A DNA stretch of 21,462 nucleotides from an uncultured Bacteroidales bacterium (GTDB lineage: Bacteria > Bacteroidota > Bacteroidia > Bacteroidales > Bacteroidaceae), in contig CACXLY010000046.1 of the NCBI GenBank assembly GCA_902768605.1, positions 1-21,462 on the forward strand. The letters run 5' to 3'. Below the pieces are notes generated by a model, which searched no databases, was not told the origin of the DNA, and was given only the letters and a program-made list of their open reading frames with translations. The stretch's first letter is position 1; each line of letters begins with the position of its first letter. This document shows, piece by piece, positions 7,163 to 14,839 of the stretch. The translations under genes were made by a program, and so were the position numbers.

Positions 7163-8895
7163 AGAAAGCTAAATTCATCCCCACCGAGAGCGAGGCGACC
7201 AAAGTGGTCGCCTCAGCTCCTGCCCCCGCAGGGGGCTTTCCCTCTGATTACAATGGCGTGCCCTATAGCGTCATTGTTAATGCTCTGCTGGCTGGCTACG
7301 GCTTTAAGGGTGGACAAGTGCCCGAGGGCGCAAGAAACACAACCCTTTACAAGCTTGCACGCCAACTGCGATATATTTGCGACTTCAATGCTGCCTTCAT
7401 CCGCAGCGTCGTGCCCACTTGGGGCCTCGGCGACGAAGAGGCCATGCAGACCATCGCGTCTGCCGTCAACAGCACCCGCGCCGCAGACCTCCCCTACGAA
7501 CTGCGCGCCGCCATGAACGACATCACGAAGCCCGACCTCTCCACGCCTGCCAAGCGGCAGGAATATCTTCAACGCCTCAACCCCATTCCTGCGAAAATGC
7601 CTTGGCTGCTGCGCCACATTTATCAGAAATACGGACGGAATGGACGTTCTGCTCTCATTGCTGCTCTTCCTATGCTTGGCACTCTGCTGGGTAGGTTCGA
7701 GAGTAAGTATCTCGACGGTAGGAAGCACCGCCCTGTTTTTATGGTAGTGGTCTGCGGCCATGCCGGAAGCGGCAAGGGCTTCATATCCGATTTGCAGGAC
7801 TGGCTTCTGCGTCCCGTGCTCGATGAAGACCAGAAGGGGCGCGAAGAACTGGAGGCCTACGCCCGCGAGCGCGAGAAGAAGAAGGGCGCCAAGCAGCTGC
7901 CCGACAAACCGATGCCCTGTATGCGCGTCCTCTCGGCCACATCATCGAACGGCATGTTGCTGGAACGTGCAAAAGCGAGCCTCGGCCAGCCCCTTTGCGT
8001 CATCACGGAAGAAATCGACGAGAGCAGCCGCGCAAACAAGAACGGCGCTTGGGCTGACAAGAGCGACATCTACCGCAAGGCATTCGACGGCGCCATTTGG
8101 GGACAGGACTACCTCACCTACAGCGGGAGCGTCCGCATCTACGTGAACCTGATTTTTGCAGGCACATACGTTTCGGTGCGCAACTACTTCTCGAACGTCG
8201 AGAACGGCCTAATGACGCGTTTCTTCTTTACCGAAATGGCCCGCGACCTCGGCAAGAACGTGGAAATACGCTGGGACGGCGTGACGAAGGACGAGCAGCG
8301 AGCCGCAGAAATCGTGCAGAAACTCTACGAGCAGGGCAGCACGACAAGCATTCCCAACCCCGAGAACGTTATTTCCTTCTCGCTCCCGAAGGCCAAGAAG
8401 GATGCCTATGACTTCAACGAGGACAAAATTGCCGACTGGGAGGCCAGCGGCCCCGATGAGGAACACCGCGACACCGCGATTGACCTCCTTCGCCGCCGAG
8501 CCGCAGTAACCATTTTCCGCGCCGCGCAGGTCATGTATGCGCTTGAAGGGAACCGAGAGACGGCCATCGGGCGCGAAATGGCAAAGTGGTACGGCAACGA
8601 AAGCTACCTCAATCAGTACATCATGTTCGGCGACGCCATCAACGACAGCGCGAAGGCAAACGACGCCATCCAGCGAAAACAAGACCTCGCCGCCAGCCGC
8701 GTAGCAAGAAACTGCGCTTTGATGAAACTGTTTGACGCATTGCCCGAAGAGTTTTCCCGCGAAGACCTGAAGAAACTACTCGAAGAAAGGGGAATGGAAC
8801 CAACGGGTTACGGCACATATATCACGCGTATGCAAAGACGAGAATTGATAATGCCCACGCCGAGCGGATTCAAGAAAATCATCGAAGAATTTTAG
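7159..8895 (+). CDS. DUF3987 helicase-like ATPase
   Basis: This is a 578-residue soluble protein of the DUF3987/VirE-like type. Residues ~35-110 (VPYSVIVNALLAGYGF, then GARNTTLYKLARQLRYICDF) look like the PriCT-type region that links primase and helicase domains. Walker A GHAGSGKG is at 200-207 and Walker B PLCVITEEIDE at 278-288. NGLMTRFFFTEMARD carries a candidate arginine finger or sensor. The last ~70 residues resemble a winged helix. It likely unwinds DNA for the primase-like protein encoded at 6163-6798. A terminator follows 50 bases after the stop. The gene is GC-rich like its block and complete at both ends. Confidence 0.85.
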   Translation: MKKAKFIPTESEATKVVASAPAPAGGFPSDYNGVPYSVIVNALLAGYGFKGGQVPEGARNTTLYKLARQLRYICDFNAAFIRSVVPTWGLGDEEAMQTIASAVNSTRAADLPYELRAAMNDITKPDLSTPAKRQEYLQRLNPIPAKMPWLLRHIYQKYGRNGRSALIAALPMLGTLLGRFESKYLDGRKHRPVFMVVVCGHAGSGKGFISDLQDWLLRPVLDEDQKGREELEAYAREREKKKGAKQLPDKPMPCMRVLSATSSNGMLLERAKASLGQPLCVITEEIDESSRANKNGAWADKSDIYRKAFDGAIWGQDYLTYSGSVRIYVNLIFAGTYVSVRNYFSNVENGLMTRFFFTEMARDLGKNVEIRWDGVTKDEQRAAEIVQKLYEQGSTTSIPNPENVISFSLPKAKKDAYDFNEDKIADWEASGPDEEHRDTAIDLLRRRAAVTIFRAAQVMYALEGNRETAIGREMAKWYGNESYLNQYIMFGDAINDSAKANDAIQRKQDLAASRVARNCALMKLFDALPEEFSREDLKKLLEERGMEPTGYGTYITRMQRRELIMPTPSGFKKIIEEF

Positions 8896-8945
8896 GCAAA
8901 CGACCTATATTCTTTATGCATGGTAAATTTTATTGTTAAACATTG

Positions 8946-8979
8946 AAGCGGCCCATCTGTGAAGACAGGCCGCTTTTTT
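8946..8979 (+). terminator. rho-independent terminator closing the island
   Basis: AAGCGGCC (8946-8953) and GGCCGCTT (8968-8975) form a perfect 8-bp stem with a 14-base loop and a run of six T (8974-8979). Its last T is the first base of the island repeat copy at 8979. Confidence 0.9.
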
Positions 8980-9004
8980 GAACAAACACTTTGAACATGT
9001 TCAA
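8979..9004 (+). repeat. island repeat, copy 3, with a 14-bp palindrome
   Basis: Positions 8979-8998 repeat the 20 bases of 23-42 exactly, and are the inverse of 151-170. The copy runs into the perfect palindrome TTGAACATGTTCAA (8991-9004), then a GAGAG-rich stretch. This marks the likely right border of the accessory region. Confidence 0.85.
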
Positions 9005-9011
9005 GAGAGAG

Positions 9012-9073
9012 AGAAAAGGGCTTCTTTTTTTTATAGAAAGGGCTTCTTTTTTATAGAAAGGGCTTCTTTTTAT
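9012..9073 (+). repeat. three tandem ~20-bp AGAAAGGGCTTCTTTTTTAT repeats
   Basis: Copies start at 9012 (with extra A and T bases), 9035 and 9055. Together with the terminator, island repeat and promoter they fill the 402-base gap 8896-9297. The remainder (about 9074-9230) is AT-rich and I see nothing definite in it beyond two TTACGTT words. Confidence 0.75.
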
Positions 9074-9230
9074 CCCCTCGCTCCCCTCGTGCAGGCACGT
9101 TACGTTAGCAATTTAGTTACGTTTCGTCGGCAAACTTAAAAAATATAATAATGCCATCGATTATTTATGCGGGAGAGTGAGGTAATATGCTGAAAAATCT
9201 TCCGTTATGATAAAAATTCCCAATTTTTAT

Positions 9231-9261
9231 TTTGTATTGTATTTGTTTTTATGTAATTTTG
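9231..9261 (+). promoter_or_regulatory. promoter of the large secreted protein
   Basis: TTTG at 9231-9234 and TAATTTTG at 9254-9261 are exactly 19 bases apart, a full Bacteroidetes consensus. The start codon at 9298 lies 36 bases downstream of the -7 element. Confidence 0.75.
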
Positions 9262-9297
9262 TAGCGCGAGATTATTAACCCCTTAAATTTTGTGATT

Positions 9298-12200
9298 ATG
9301 GCTACTTGGATACAAACAGCGAAGAGACTATTCTCCGGAGCTTTTTTGCTGCTTCTCGTCGCTTTGCAGATGTCGTTCTCTGCTAAAGCCGAGACGTTTG
9401 TTACCGATGTGATGCTCATCGGCGGTTCCAAAACGACGGTCAATAACCTGAAATCGACCTACACTTCTCAGGGATGGTATGTTTGCGACAAAGACCTCAA
9501 CGCCGGGTGCGGCTCCTCGAGCGACTGGATCTATCTGCTCTACAAGACCGACACCAGTCCCAACATCAACCTCGGCTACATCACGGATTTCTACATTACC
9601 AACGCGTCGCGCCCCGTCAGCAGCACCGTCTCGTATGGCGGCAGGACGTATCAGCTGGTCCCTTATGAGGGCGACTCCCACTTTAAGGACATGCAGGGCG
9701 ACCTGAACAGCAACGCAGGCGGAGCCGACATCCACCTTTATTATACGAAGGACCCAAAGGACAACAAGGCAGTCACGGGCATCACGTTCAACTCCACGAA
9801 AAGCGGCGGCTTGGGACTGAAAGGCGGCTCTGATCCCTACGACCTTAATAAAGGTTGCGGCGAGAATACCGATTACATCTACATGCACGTTTCGACAGCC
9901 TCCGCCACAATCCCCACGCTCAGCGGAGGCGGCACAAGCAGCAATCCCTTCATCATCAAGAACGCTAACGACTGGCTCGCATTCGCAGCAAATGTCAATC
10001 ACGGCACGAACACCGACAAATACTACAAGCTGGCCGACAATTATTCCGACCAAACGGACATCAAGGCGATGGTGGGGTCGGGTACGTACCCCTTCAAGGG
10101 CACCTTGGACGGCAACGGCAAGACTGTCAACTTCAACATCTTCTCCTATACAAGCGGTTCTGCTCCCTTCTGCGTGGTGGACGGCGCGACTATCATGAAC
10201 CTCGAGGCCCACGGCTCCGTGATAAATGATTTGACGCACCATCCCGCCGGTCTCGTCGGCCTCTGCGGCTCGAACAATCCCATCACCATCAAGAACTGTA
10301 AGGTATGGGTCAACGTCTTCGGCACGAGCTACGTGGGCGGCATCGTGGGTCACGGAGGCCACGGCACTCTCACCCTCGAGGACTGCTCGTACATGGGGTC
10401 GCTCTGCAACTTCAGAAACTATGCCGGCGGCCTGGTGGGCTGGTGCGATGCGCTGAAGCTGAACATCAAGAACTGCTTCATGGGCGGCTACATGAATCCG
10501 AGCGGCGGCAAGTGTCACCCCATTGCTCTCAAGAACTCGGGAAGCACGGTGACGGCCAACGTGACTGGCTCGTACTATCTCCGAAACTCCTTCCCGTATG
10601 ACGGCCTCGGAAGCAACACTATCCCCGGAGTAACGGCTACGCCGGTAAGCAACGAGTTCGTCAGAGGCGACTGGGAGGATGAGGTGACCATCATGGGCAG
10701 CAAATACTATAAGCTCTCCACTCCGAAGAAACTCGACTACCAGATTGGTTTCGAATACGGAACCTGCGACTGGACAAGAGTGAATATGCACGCCAACTCG
10801 GGCATCGTCTCGGACGTGAAGAAAAGCGGCCAGTTCAGCTTCAATTTCGTATCGGCCAACCAAGACCAATACCTCATTTCGCCGGAATTGAACGCCCTGT
10901 CGAGCACCGTCCTTAAACTCTCCACCAAGGGAACCAACTACAAGGTAAACATTGGCTATTCGCGAACCACCAACGGCCTCAACTCTTTCAACTGGGCAAA
11001 TGATACGGAGATAACCGTGGACAGATGGGCTGAGCTGTCATTGAACCTGCCCGGCGGCATAAAGTATATTGCCATCAAGTTCGTGGCGGCAAGCTCCTCG
11101 TTCTGCGTCGACGACTTGAGCCTTACCGCACCTTATCCCGTGCCTGAAGACCTGAGGGCAACCGAATTGACAGACCGAAGCGCCACATTCGCCTGGACGC
11201 GTCCCTCGAGTGATAATCTGCTGGGCTATTTCTGGAAATTGAAGAAGGCCAGCTCGGAGGATGACTGGATTGCCGATAATTCAATCGGCAACCCCGACGA
11301 GACATCGGTCACCCTTACCGGACTGGAGCCCAGCACGACCTACCAGTTCTACATCCAGTCGCTCTTCACGGGTGCTCAGTCGAGCGTTTTCCTGATTGCG
11401 GAATTCACAACAAGCGAGGCCATCGCTTACCTCCCATATAGCTATGGCTTTGAGGACGGCATGAATGGCTGGGATACTCAAGACTGCGCCAGCGGCACGG
11501 GTATCGTCAATGCCATCAATTACGAGGGCAAGTGCAGCTTTATGTTTGATACGTCGTCCAACGACTACCAAGTCCTCTATTCTCCTGTCTTCGAAGAAGG
11601 CAAGTCGATAGCGGCATCGTTCTATTGCCGCTCGGCCGATGCCAGCCATCCAGCTTCGATGGCGGTCGGCACGCTTGGCGAAGGCGACGAATACATCAAC
11701 ATCATCGGCACCTATGAAGTGAGAGGCTCCTCTTGGGAAAAGGTTGACGTCAAATTGCCGGACGGGACGAAGTACTTCTGCATCGTCTGGGTCAAATATA
11801 ATAACGCTGCCAACAAGCTCTATGTTGACGACTTCCACTTCTATGAGACAGTCAATGTGGATTTCGCCCGGGAGGGTTACGCAACCTACTTCGACAGCAA
11901 GCACGACATCATTTTGCCGCAGGGCATGAAGGCTCGCGTCGTGACTGGCGTCGAGGATTCGGGAAAAGTGCTCTATGAGACCATTGCCGACGGCTATGCC
12001 GGTACCTCCGAGAAGTCGAAGGCAGAAGACGGCGTCGATGATAATGCCGTACCAGCCGGCACGCCCGTCCTCCTGCAAGTCGATGAGACCGCCGAGCCGC
12101 AGACGCTTTATCTCATGCTCGACAACCCGACTTCGCCCTACAACGACACGAACTATTTGCGTGGAAGCGATACGCAGACGTCAACCGTCGGCGGCGACTT

Positions 12201-12516
12201 CTACTACAAGCTCAAGTACAGCCAATACGGCACTGATTTGGGCTGGTACTGGGAGGCCAACGGCGGCACGGCCTTTACGAGCGGCGCCCATCAGGCTTGG
12301 CTCGCTTTGCCCGCATCGCTGGCCAAGTCGCGCCTCTACATGCCTCTGCCGATGTACGACGACCCGACTGGCATTCAGGTGCTTCCGCAAAGCGACAACG
12401 AAGGAATCGTTGTCTATAACCTCGCCGGTCAGCAGATTTTGAATGGTAAATCGTCAAATGGCAAATTGCCTCGCGGCATCAACATCATCAAGGGAAAGAA
12501 AATCTTAAATAAATAA
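9298..12516 (+). CDS. large multidomain secreted protein with type IX-like C-terminal signal
   Basis: The 1072-residue product starts with a signal peptide (core AFLLLLVALQ, cleavage near residue 32). I chose ATG 9298 over the in-frame GTG two codons upstream. Residues ~33-200 hold two related units with DLN-GCG and D(W/Y)IY motifs (DLNAGCG, DLNKGCG), resembling MABP-type beta-prisms. Residues ~225-440 are glycine-rich GLUG-like beta-helix repeats (GGIVGHGG, AGGLVGW). Two 'choice-of-anchor J' jelly-roll-like domains (~480-605 and ~711-850) flank a fibronectin type III domain (~611-706). The tail ending VVYNLAGQQI and LPRGINIIKGKK fits a type A sorting signal of the type IX secretion system. 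It is probably surface-bound and binds a glycan or protein. No catalytic domain is visible. The next gene starts two bases after the stop. Confidence 0.85.
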   Translation: MATWIQTAKRLFSGAFLLLLVALQMSFSAKAETFVTDVMLIGGSKTTVNNLKSTYTSQGWYVCDKDLNAGCGSSSDWIYLLYKTDTSPNINLGYITDFYITNASRPVSSTVSYGGRTYQLVPYEGDSHFKDMQGDLNSNAGGADIHLYYTKDPKDNKAVTGITFNSTKSGGLGLKGGSDPYDLNKGCGENTDYIYMHVSTASATIPTLSGGGTSSNPFIIKNANDWLAFAANVNHGTNTDKYYKLADNYSDQTDIKAMVGSGTYPFKGTLDGNGKTVNFNIFSYTSGSAPFCVVDGATIMNLEAHGSVINDLTHHPAGLVGLCGSNNPITIKNCKVWVNVFGTSYVGGIVGHGGHGTLTLEDCSYMGSLCNFRNYAGGLVGWCDALKLNIKNCFMGGYMNPSGGKCHPIALKNSGSTVTANVTGSYYLRNSFPYDGLGSNTIPGVTATPVSNEFVRGDWEDEVTIMGSKYYKLSTPKKLDYQIGFEYGTCDWTRVNMHANSGIVSDVKKSGQFSFNFVSANQDQYLISPELNALSSTVLKLSTKGTNYKVNIGYSRTTNGLNSFNWANDTEITVDRWAELSLNLPGGIKYIAIKFVAASSSFCVDDLSLTAPYPVPEDLRATELTDRSATFAWTRPSSDNLLGYFWKLKKASSEDDWIADNSIGNPDETSVTLTGLEPSTTYQFYIQSLFTGAQSSVFLIAEFTTSEAIAYLPYSYGFEDGMNGWDTQDCASGTGIVNAINYEGKCSFMFDTSSNDYQVLYSPVFEEGKSIAASFYCRSADASHPASMAVGTLGEGDEYINIIGTYEVRGSSWEKVDVKLPDGTKYFCIVWVKYNNAANKLYVDDFHFYETVNVDFAREGYATYFDSKHDIILPQGMKARVVTGVEDSGKVLYETIADGYAGTSEKSKAEDGVDDNAVPAGTPVLLQVDETAEPQTLYLMLDNPTSPYNDTNYLRGSDTQTSTVGGDFYYKLKYSQYGTDLGWYWEANGGTAFTSGAHQAWLALPASLAKSRLYMPLPMYDDPTGIQVLPQSDNEGIVVYNLAGQQILNGKSSNGKLPRGINIIKGKKILNK

Positions 12517-12517
12517 T

Positions 12518-14038
12518 ATGTTTAGCAAAGAAGACGTACTGCAGATTGAGCAGAAAGGAATGAGTGTTGCGCAGATAGAAGCGCAGTTAGAGAGTTTTCG
12601 TAAAGGCTTTGACTTCCTCAAGTTGAAGGGGGCTGCCGCTGTGGGAAACGGCATCGTCGCTCCCACAGAAGATGAGGCTGAGGCATACATCAGGGCATGG
12701 AACGACTACAAGGCAGAGGGGCACACCATCACCAAGTTCGTGCCCGCAAGCGGCGCAGCAAGCCGCATGTTCAAGAATATGTTCGAGTTCCTCAATGCCG
12801 ACTACGAGGTGCCCACAACCGATTTCGAGAAGGCGTTCTTCGCCCACATACACTACTTCGCCTTCTTCGACGCGCTGAACGATGCCTGTTTCCTGAACGA
12901 AGGAAAAGGCGTGGATGCGCTCATCGAAGAGGGGAACTACAAGGCCGTTGTGGCAGGTATGCTCGAGGAGGAAGGCTTGAACTACGGCCAGCTGCCGAAG
13001 GGCTTGCTGCAGTTCCACGCCTACGACGACTGCGCCAAGACGCCCGTCGAGGAGCACCTTACGGAAGCCGCCCTCTACGCAAGCAGCAGGGGAGAGGCCG
13101 AAGTGCATTTCACGGTCAGCAGCGAGCATCGGGCACTCTTCGAGCAACTCATCGAGCGCGTCCTGCCCGAGGCTCAGGCGCAATATAAGATTACATATAA
13201 GGTAAGTCTGAGCGAGCAGAAACCGAGCACCGACACCATTGCTGTCAACATGGACAACACGCCTTTCCGCACGGGCGACGGCAAGCTGCTGTTCCGTCCG
13301 GGCGGTCACGGCGCTCTCATCGAGAACCTCAACGACCTCGAGAGTGACGTTGTATTCATCAAGAATATTGATAACGTGGTGCCCGACCGCCTGAAGCCCG
13401 ATACGGTCTTCTGGAAGCAGGTCATCGCGGGCGTGCTTGTCGGCGTTCAGAAGCAAGTATTCGGCTACCTGCGGTTGCTCGACAGCGGCAAGTTCGGTCA
13501 CGATGACCTTGAGGACATCATCCGTTTCGTCCGCCATACCCTTTGCTGCGACGTGCCCAGCTTGAAGGACATGGAGGACACCGAACTGCACGTCTTCTTG
13601 CGGAAGAAGCTCAACAGGCCCATTCGCGTCTGCGGCGTGGTGAAGAACGTCGGCGAGCCCGGCGGCGGTCCGTTCCTTGCCTACAATCCCGACGGCAGCA
13701 TCTCGCTGCAGATTCTCGAGAGCAGCCAGATTGACCAGAACAATCCCGAATACATGGAGATGTTCACGAAGGGCACGCACTTCAACCCCGTGGACCTCGT
13801 CTGCGCCGTTCGCAACTACAAGGGCGAGAAGTTCAATCTGCCCGACTTCGTCGATCCGGCTACGGGTTTCATCTCCTATAAGAGCAAAGATGGCAAGGAG
13901 TTGAAAGCTTTGGAACTGCCCGGCCTTTGGAACGGCGCGATGAGCGACTGGAACACCATCATGGTGGAGGTGCCACTCTCAACCTTCAACCCCGTCAAGA
14001 CCGTCAACGACCTCCTGCGTCCCCAGCATCAGAAGTGA
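12518..14038 (+). CDS. DUF4301 family protein, nucleotidyltransferase-like
   Basis: This 506-residue cytoplasmic protein matches the DUF4301 family of Bacteroidetes. FVPASGAASRMFK (residues 74-86) resembles the nucleotide-binding loop of sugar-1-phosphate nucleotidyltransferases. RPGGHGALIENLND (near 260) followed by FIKNIDNVVPD resembles their PGGHG and metal/sugar-binding segments. Its substrate is not known to me. Only one base separates its ATG from the stop of the secreted-protein gene, so both are probably cotranscribed, although their functions look unrelated. The protein appears complete. A role in activating a sugar phosphate is inference from motif similarity. Confidence 0.85.
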   Translation: MFSKEDVLQIEQKGMSVAQIEAQLESFRKGFDFLKLKGAAAVGNGIVAPTEDEAEAYIRAWNDYKAEGHTITKFVPASGAASRMFKNMFEFLNADYEVPTTDFEKAFFAHIHYFAFFDALNDACFLNEGKGVDALIEEGNYKAVVAGMLEEEGLNYGQLPKGLLQFHAYDDCAKTPVEEHLTEAALYASSRGEAEVHFTVSSEHRALFEQLIERVLPEAQAQYKITYKVSLSEQKPSTDTIAVNMDNTPFRTGDGKLLFRPGGHGALIENLNDLESDVVFIKNIDNVVPDRLKPDTVFWKQVIAGVLVGVQKQVFGYLRLLDSGKFGHDDLEDIIRFVRHTLCCDVPSLKDMEDTELHVFLRKKLNRPIRVCGVVKNVGEPGGGPFLAYNPDGSISLQILESSQIDQNNPEYMEMFTKGTHFNPVDLVCAVRNYKGEKFNLPDFVDPATGFISYKSKDGKELKALELPGLWNGAMSDWNTIMVEVPLSTFNPVKTVNDLLRPQHQK

Positions 14039-14087
14039 GCGCTGGCTCGTCGTGCTGCGATTGCGGCTAAGCCTCGCGATTCTAAAT

Positions 14088-14208
14088 CCCTCACGTGGCG
14101 TCGTCCGTTCCTTGCTGTAGCGTCGGCTGTTCCTTGCTGTAGCGTTGGCCGTTCCTTGCTGTGGCGTCGGCCGTTCCTTGCTGTAGCGTCGGCCGTTCCC
14201 TCACGAAG
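14088..14208 (+). repeat. 22-bp tandem repeat array A
   Basis: Five full units of exactly 22 bp start at 14088, 14110, 14132, 14154 and 14176, and a partial unit at 14198. The first and last have a CCCTCACG left half, the middle four CCTTGCTGT; all full units end in a variant of GCGTCGGCCGTT. The same units resume at 14527-14560, beyond the inserted element at 14209-14529. Array B at 21094-21314 has the same period and left halves. Confidence 0.85.
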
Positions 14209-14529
14209 GGCAATGATATAGTAGTTGGCACGCTTCTCAGATGTATGAAGGAGGTAAGTCGGGGGAAGATGAAGGCTGAAAGCCTGAAAAGACTACAGGC
14301 GGGGGTGCAACCCCCGTAAAGAAGACATCGCAACAACTGAGTGCTGAAAGCACGACAGAACATCAGAAATCTCTCCACCCTTTCAGGGTTCCGTTTCCCG
14401 CTCGTACCTGTTACGGGGGTTGCACCCCCGCCTGTAGTCTTTCCAGCCTTTGACTTTCCTTTCGGCCTTCAGCCTTCGGCCGTCGACCTTCGGTTCAGGC
14501 TTCCAACGTGCCAACTGCTATACATTGCC
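14209..14529. mobile_element. 321-bp MITE-like element with terminal inverted repeats and 8-bp duplication
   Basis: The left end 14209-14232 (GGCAATGATATAG, then TAGTTGGCACG) is matched by the reverse complement of 14507-14529 with one gap and one mismatch. TCACGAAG flanks it directly on both sides (14201-14208 and 14530-14537). Joining 14198-14208 to 14538-14548 restores one complete 22-bp unit of array A in register, as expected for insertion into the array. It has no protein-coding gene of its own that I accept. Inside it are a perfect 31-bp inverted repeat and three GAA-loop hairpins. A transposase would have to act in trans. Confidence 0.65.
14273..14441. repeat. REP-like palindromes: 31-bp inverted repeat and GAA-loop hairpins
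   Basis: 14289-14319 and 14411-14441 are perfect 31-bp inverted copies; each contains the palindrome CGGGGGTTGCACCCCCG or its complement. Hairpins with a GAA loop lie at 14273-14285 (AGGCT/AGCCT), 14341-14353 (GTGCT/AGCAC) and, on the other strand, 14377-14389 (ACCCT/AGGGT). The motif ACTACAGRCGGGGGTG recurs at 21394-21410. This resembles repetitive extragenic palindromes of Bacteroidetes. Confidence 0.8.
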
Positions 14530-14590
14530 TCACGAAGCGTCGGCCGTTCCCTCACGTGGCAATTTTTGTCGAGTCGCAATAGGTATTAAA

Positions 14591-14690
14591 AGCGCTCTGC
14601 ACTCTTCACCGACCCTATGTCCACGCATGTGGCAGTAATTTAGGAGATTAAATGGCATCGGTGCAGAGAGCAGAGCGCTTCTCATTTTTT
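14591..14690 (+). ncRNA. long stem-loop, candidate structured RNA or terminator
   Basis: 14591-14612 pairs with 14658-14679 over 22 positions with two mismatches (AGCGCTCTGC at the base, CACCGA at the top). The 45-base loop contains a second hairpin, CCAC-GCAT-GTGG (14621-14632). A T run (14685-14690) follows. It lies about 550 bases after the DUF4301 stop and 95 bases before the asnA promoter. I could not find a convincing promoter for it, and it does not match 6S, tmRNA or SRP RNA as I know them. Confidence 0.45.
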
Positions 14691-14789
14691 GTTTCTATTG
14701 TCGTCCGACATTACCTGCGTAATTCTCGGATGAACGGATATTTGTGCCTTTTTCTTCTATTTTGCAACTTTTCTGCTCGTTTTGTTTGA
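14652..14789 (+). CDS. possible 45-residue small protein overlapping the stem-loop
   Basis: AGGAGA (14643-14648 region) precedes an ATG at 14652 that opens 45 codons, ending at TGA 14787-14789 within the asnA promoter. The C-terminal half is hydrophobic (GYLCLFLLFCNF). Its first codons are the 3' arm of the stem at 14591-14690, so translation would disturb that structure. Bacteroidetes rely little on Shine-Dalgarno pairing, so this may be chance. Confidence 0.15.
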   Translation: MASVQRAERFSFFVSIVVRHYLRNSRMNGYLCLFLLFCNFSARFV

Positions 14790-14816
14790 CAATTTGAAAT
14801 AAAAGCAGTAACTTTG
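14785..14816 (+). promoter_or_regulatory. asnA promoter
   Basis: TTTG (14785-14788) and TAACTTTG (14809-14816) are 20 bases apart, matching the Bacteroidetes consensus. The asnA ATG lies 23 bases after the -7 element, giving a short leader. Confidence 0.8.
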
Positions 14817-14839
14817 CATGCAATTTTGAAAGAAACGAC

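Noticed and set aside
9328..10869. Long open frame of 513 codons on the - strand
   Set aside because: It lies opposite the secreted-protein gene, whose signal peptide, domains and C-terminal signal are clear. High GC in third positions leaves antisense frames open; the translation has no recognisable domain.
12587..13780. 397-codon frame on the - strand
   Set aside because: Antisense shadow of the DUF4301 gene; no promoter or domain.
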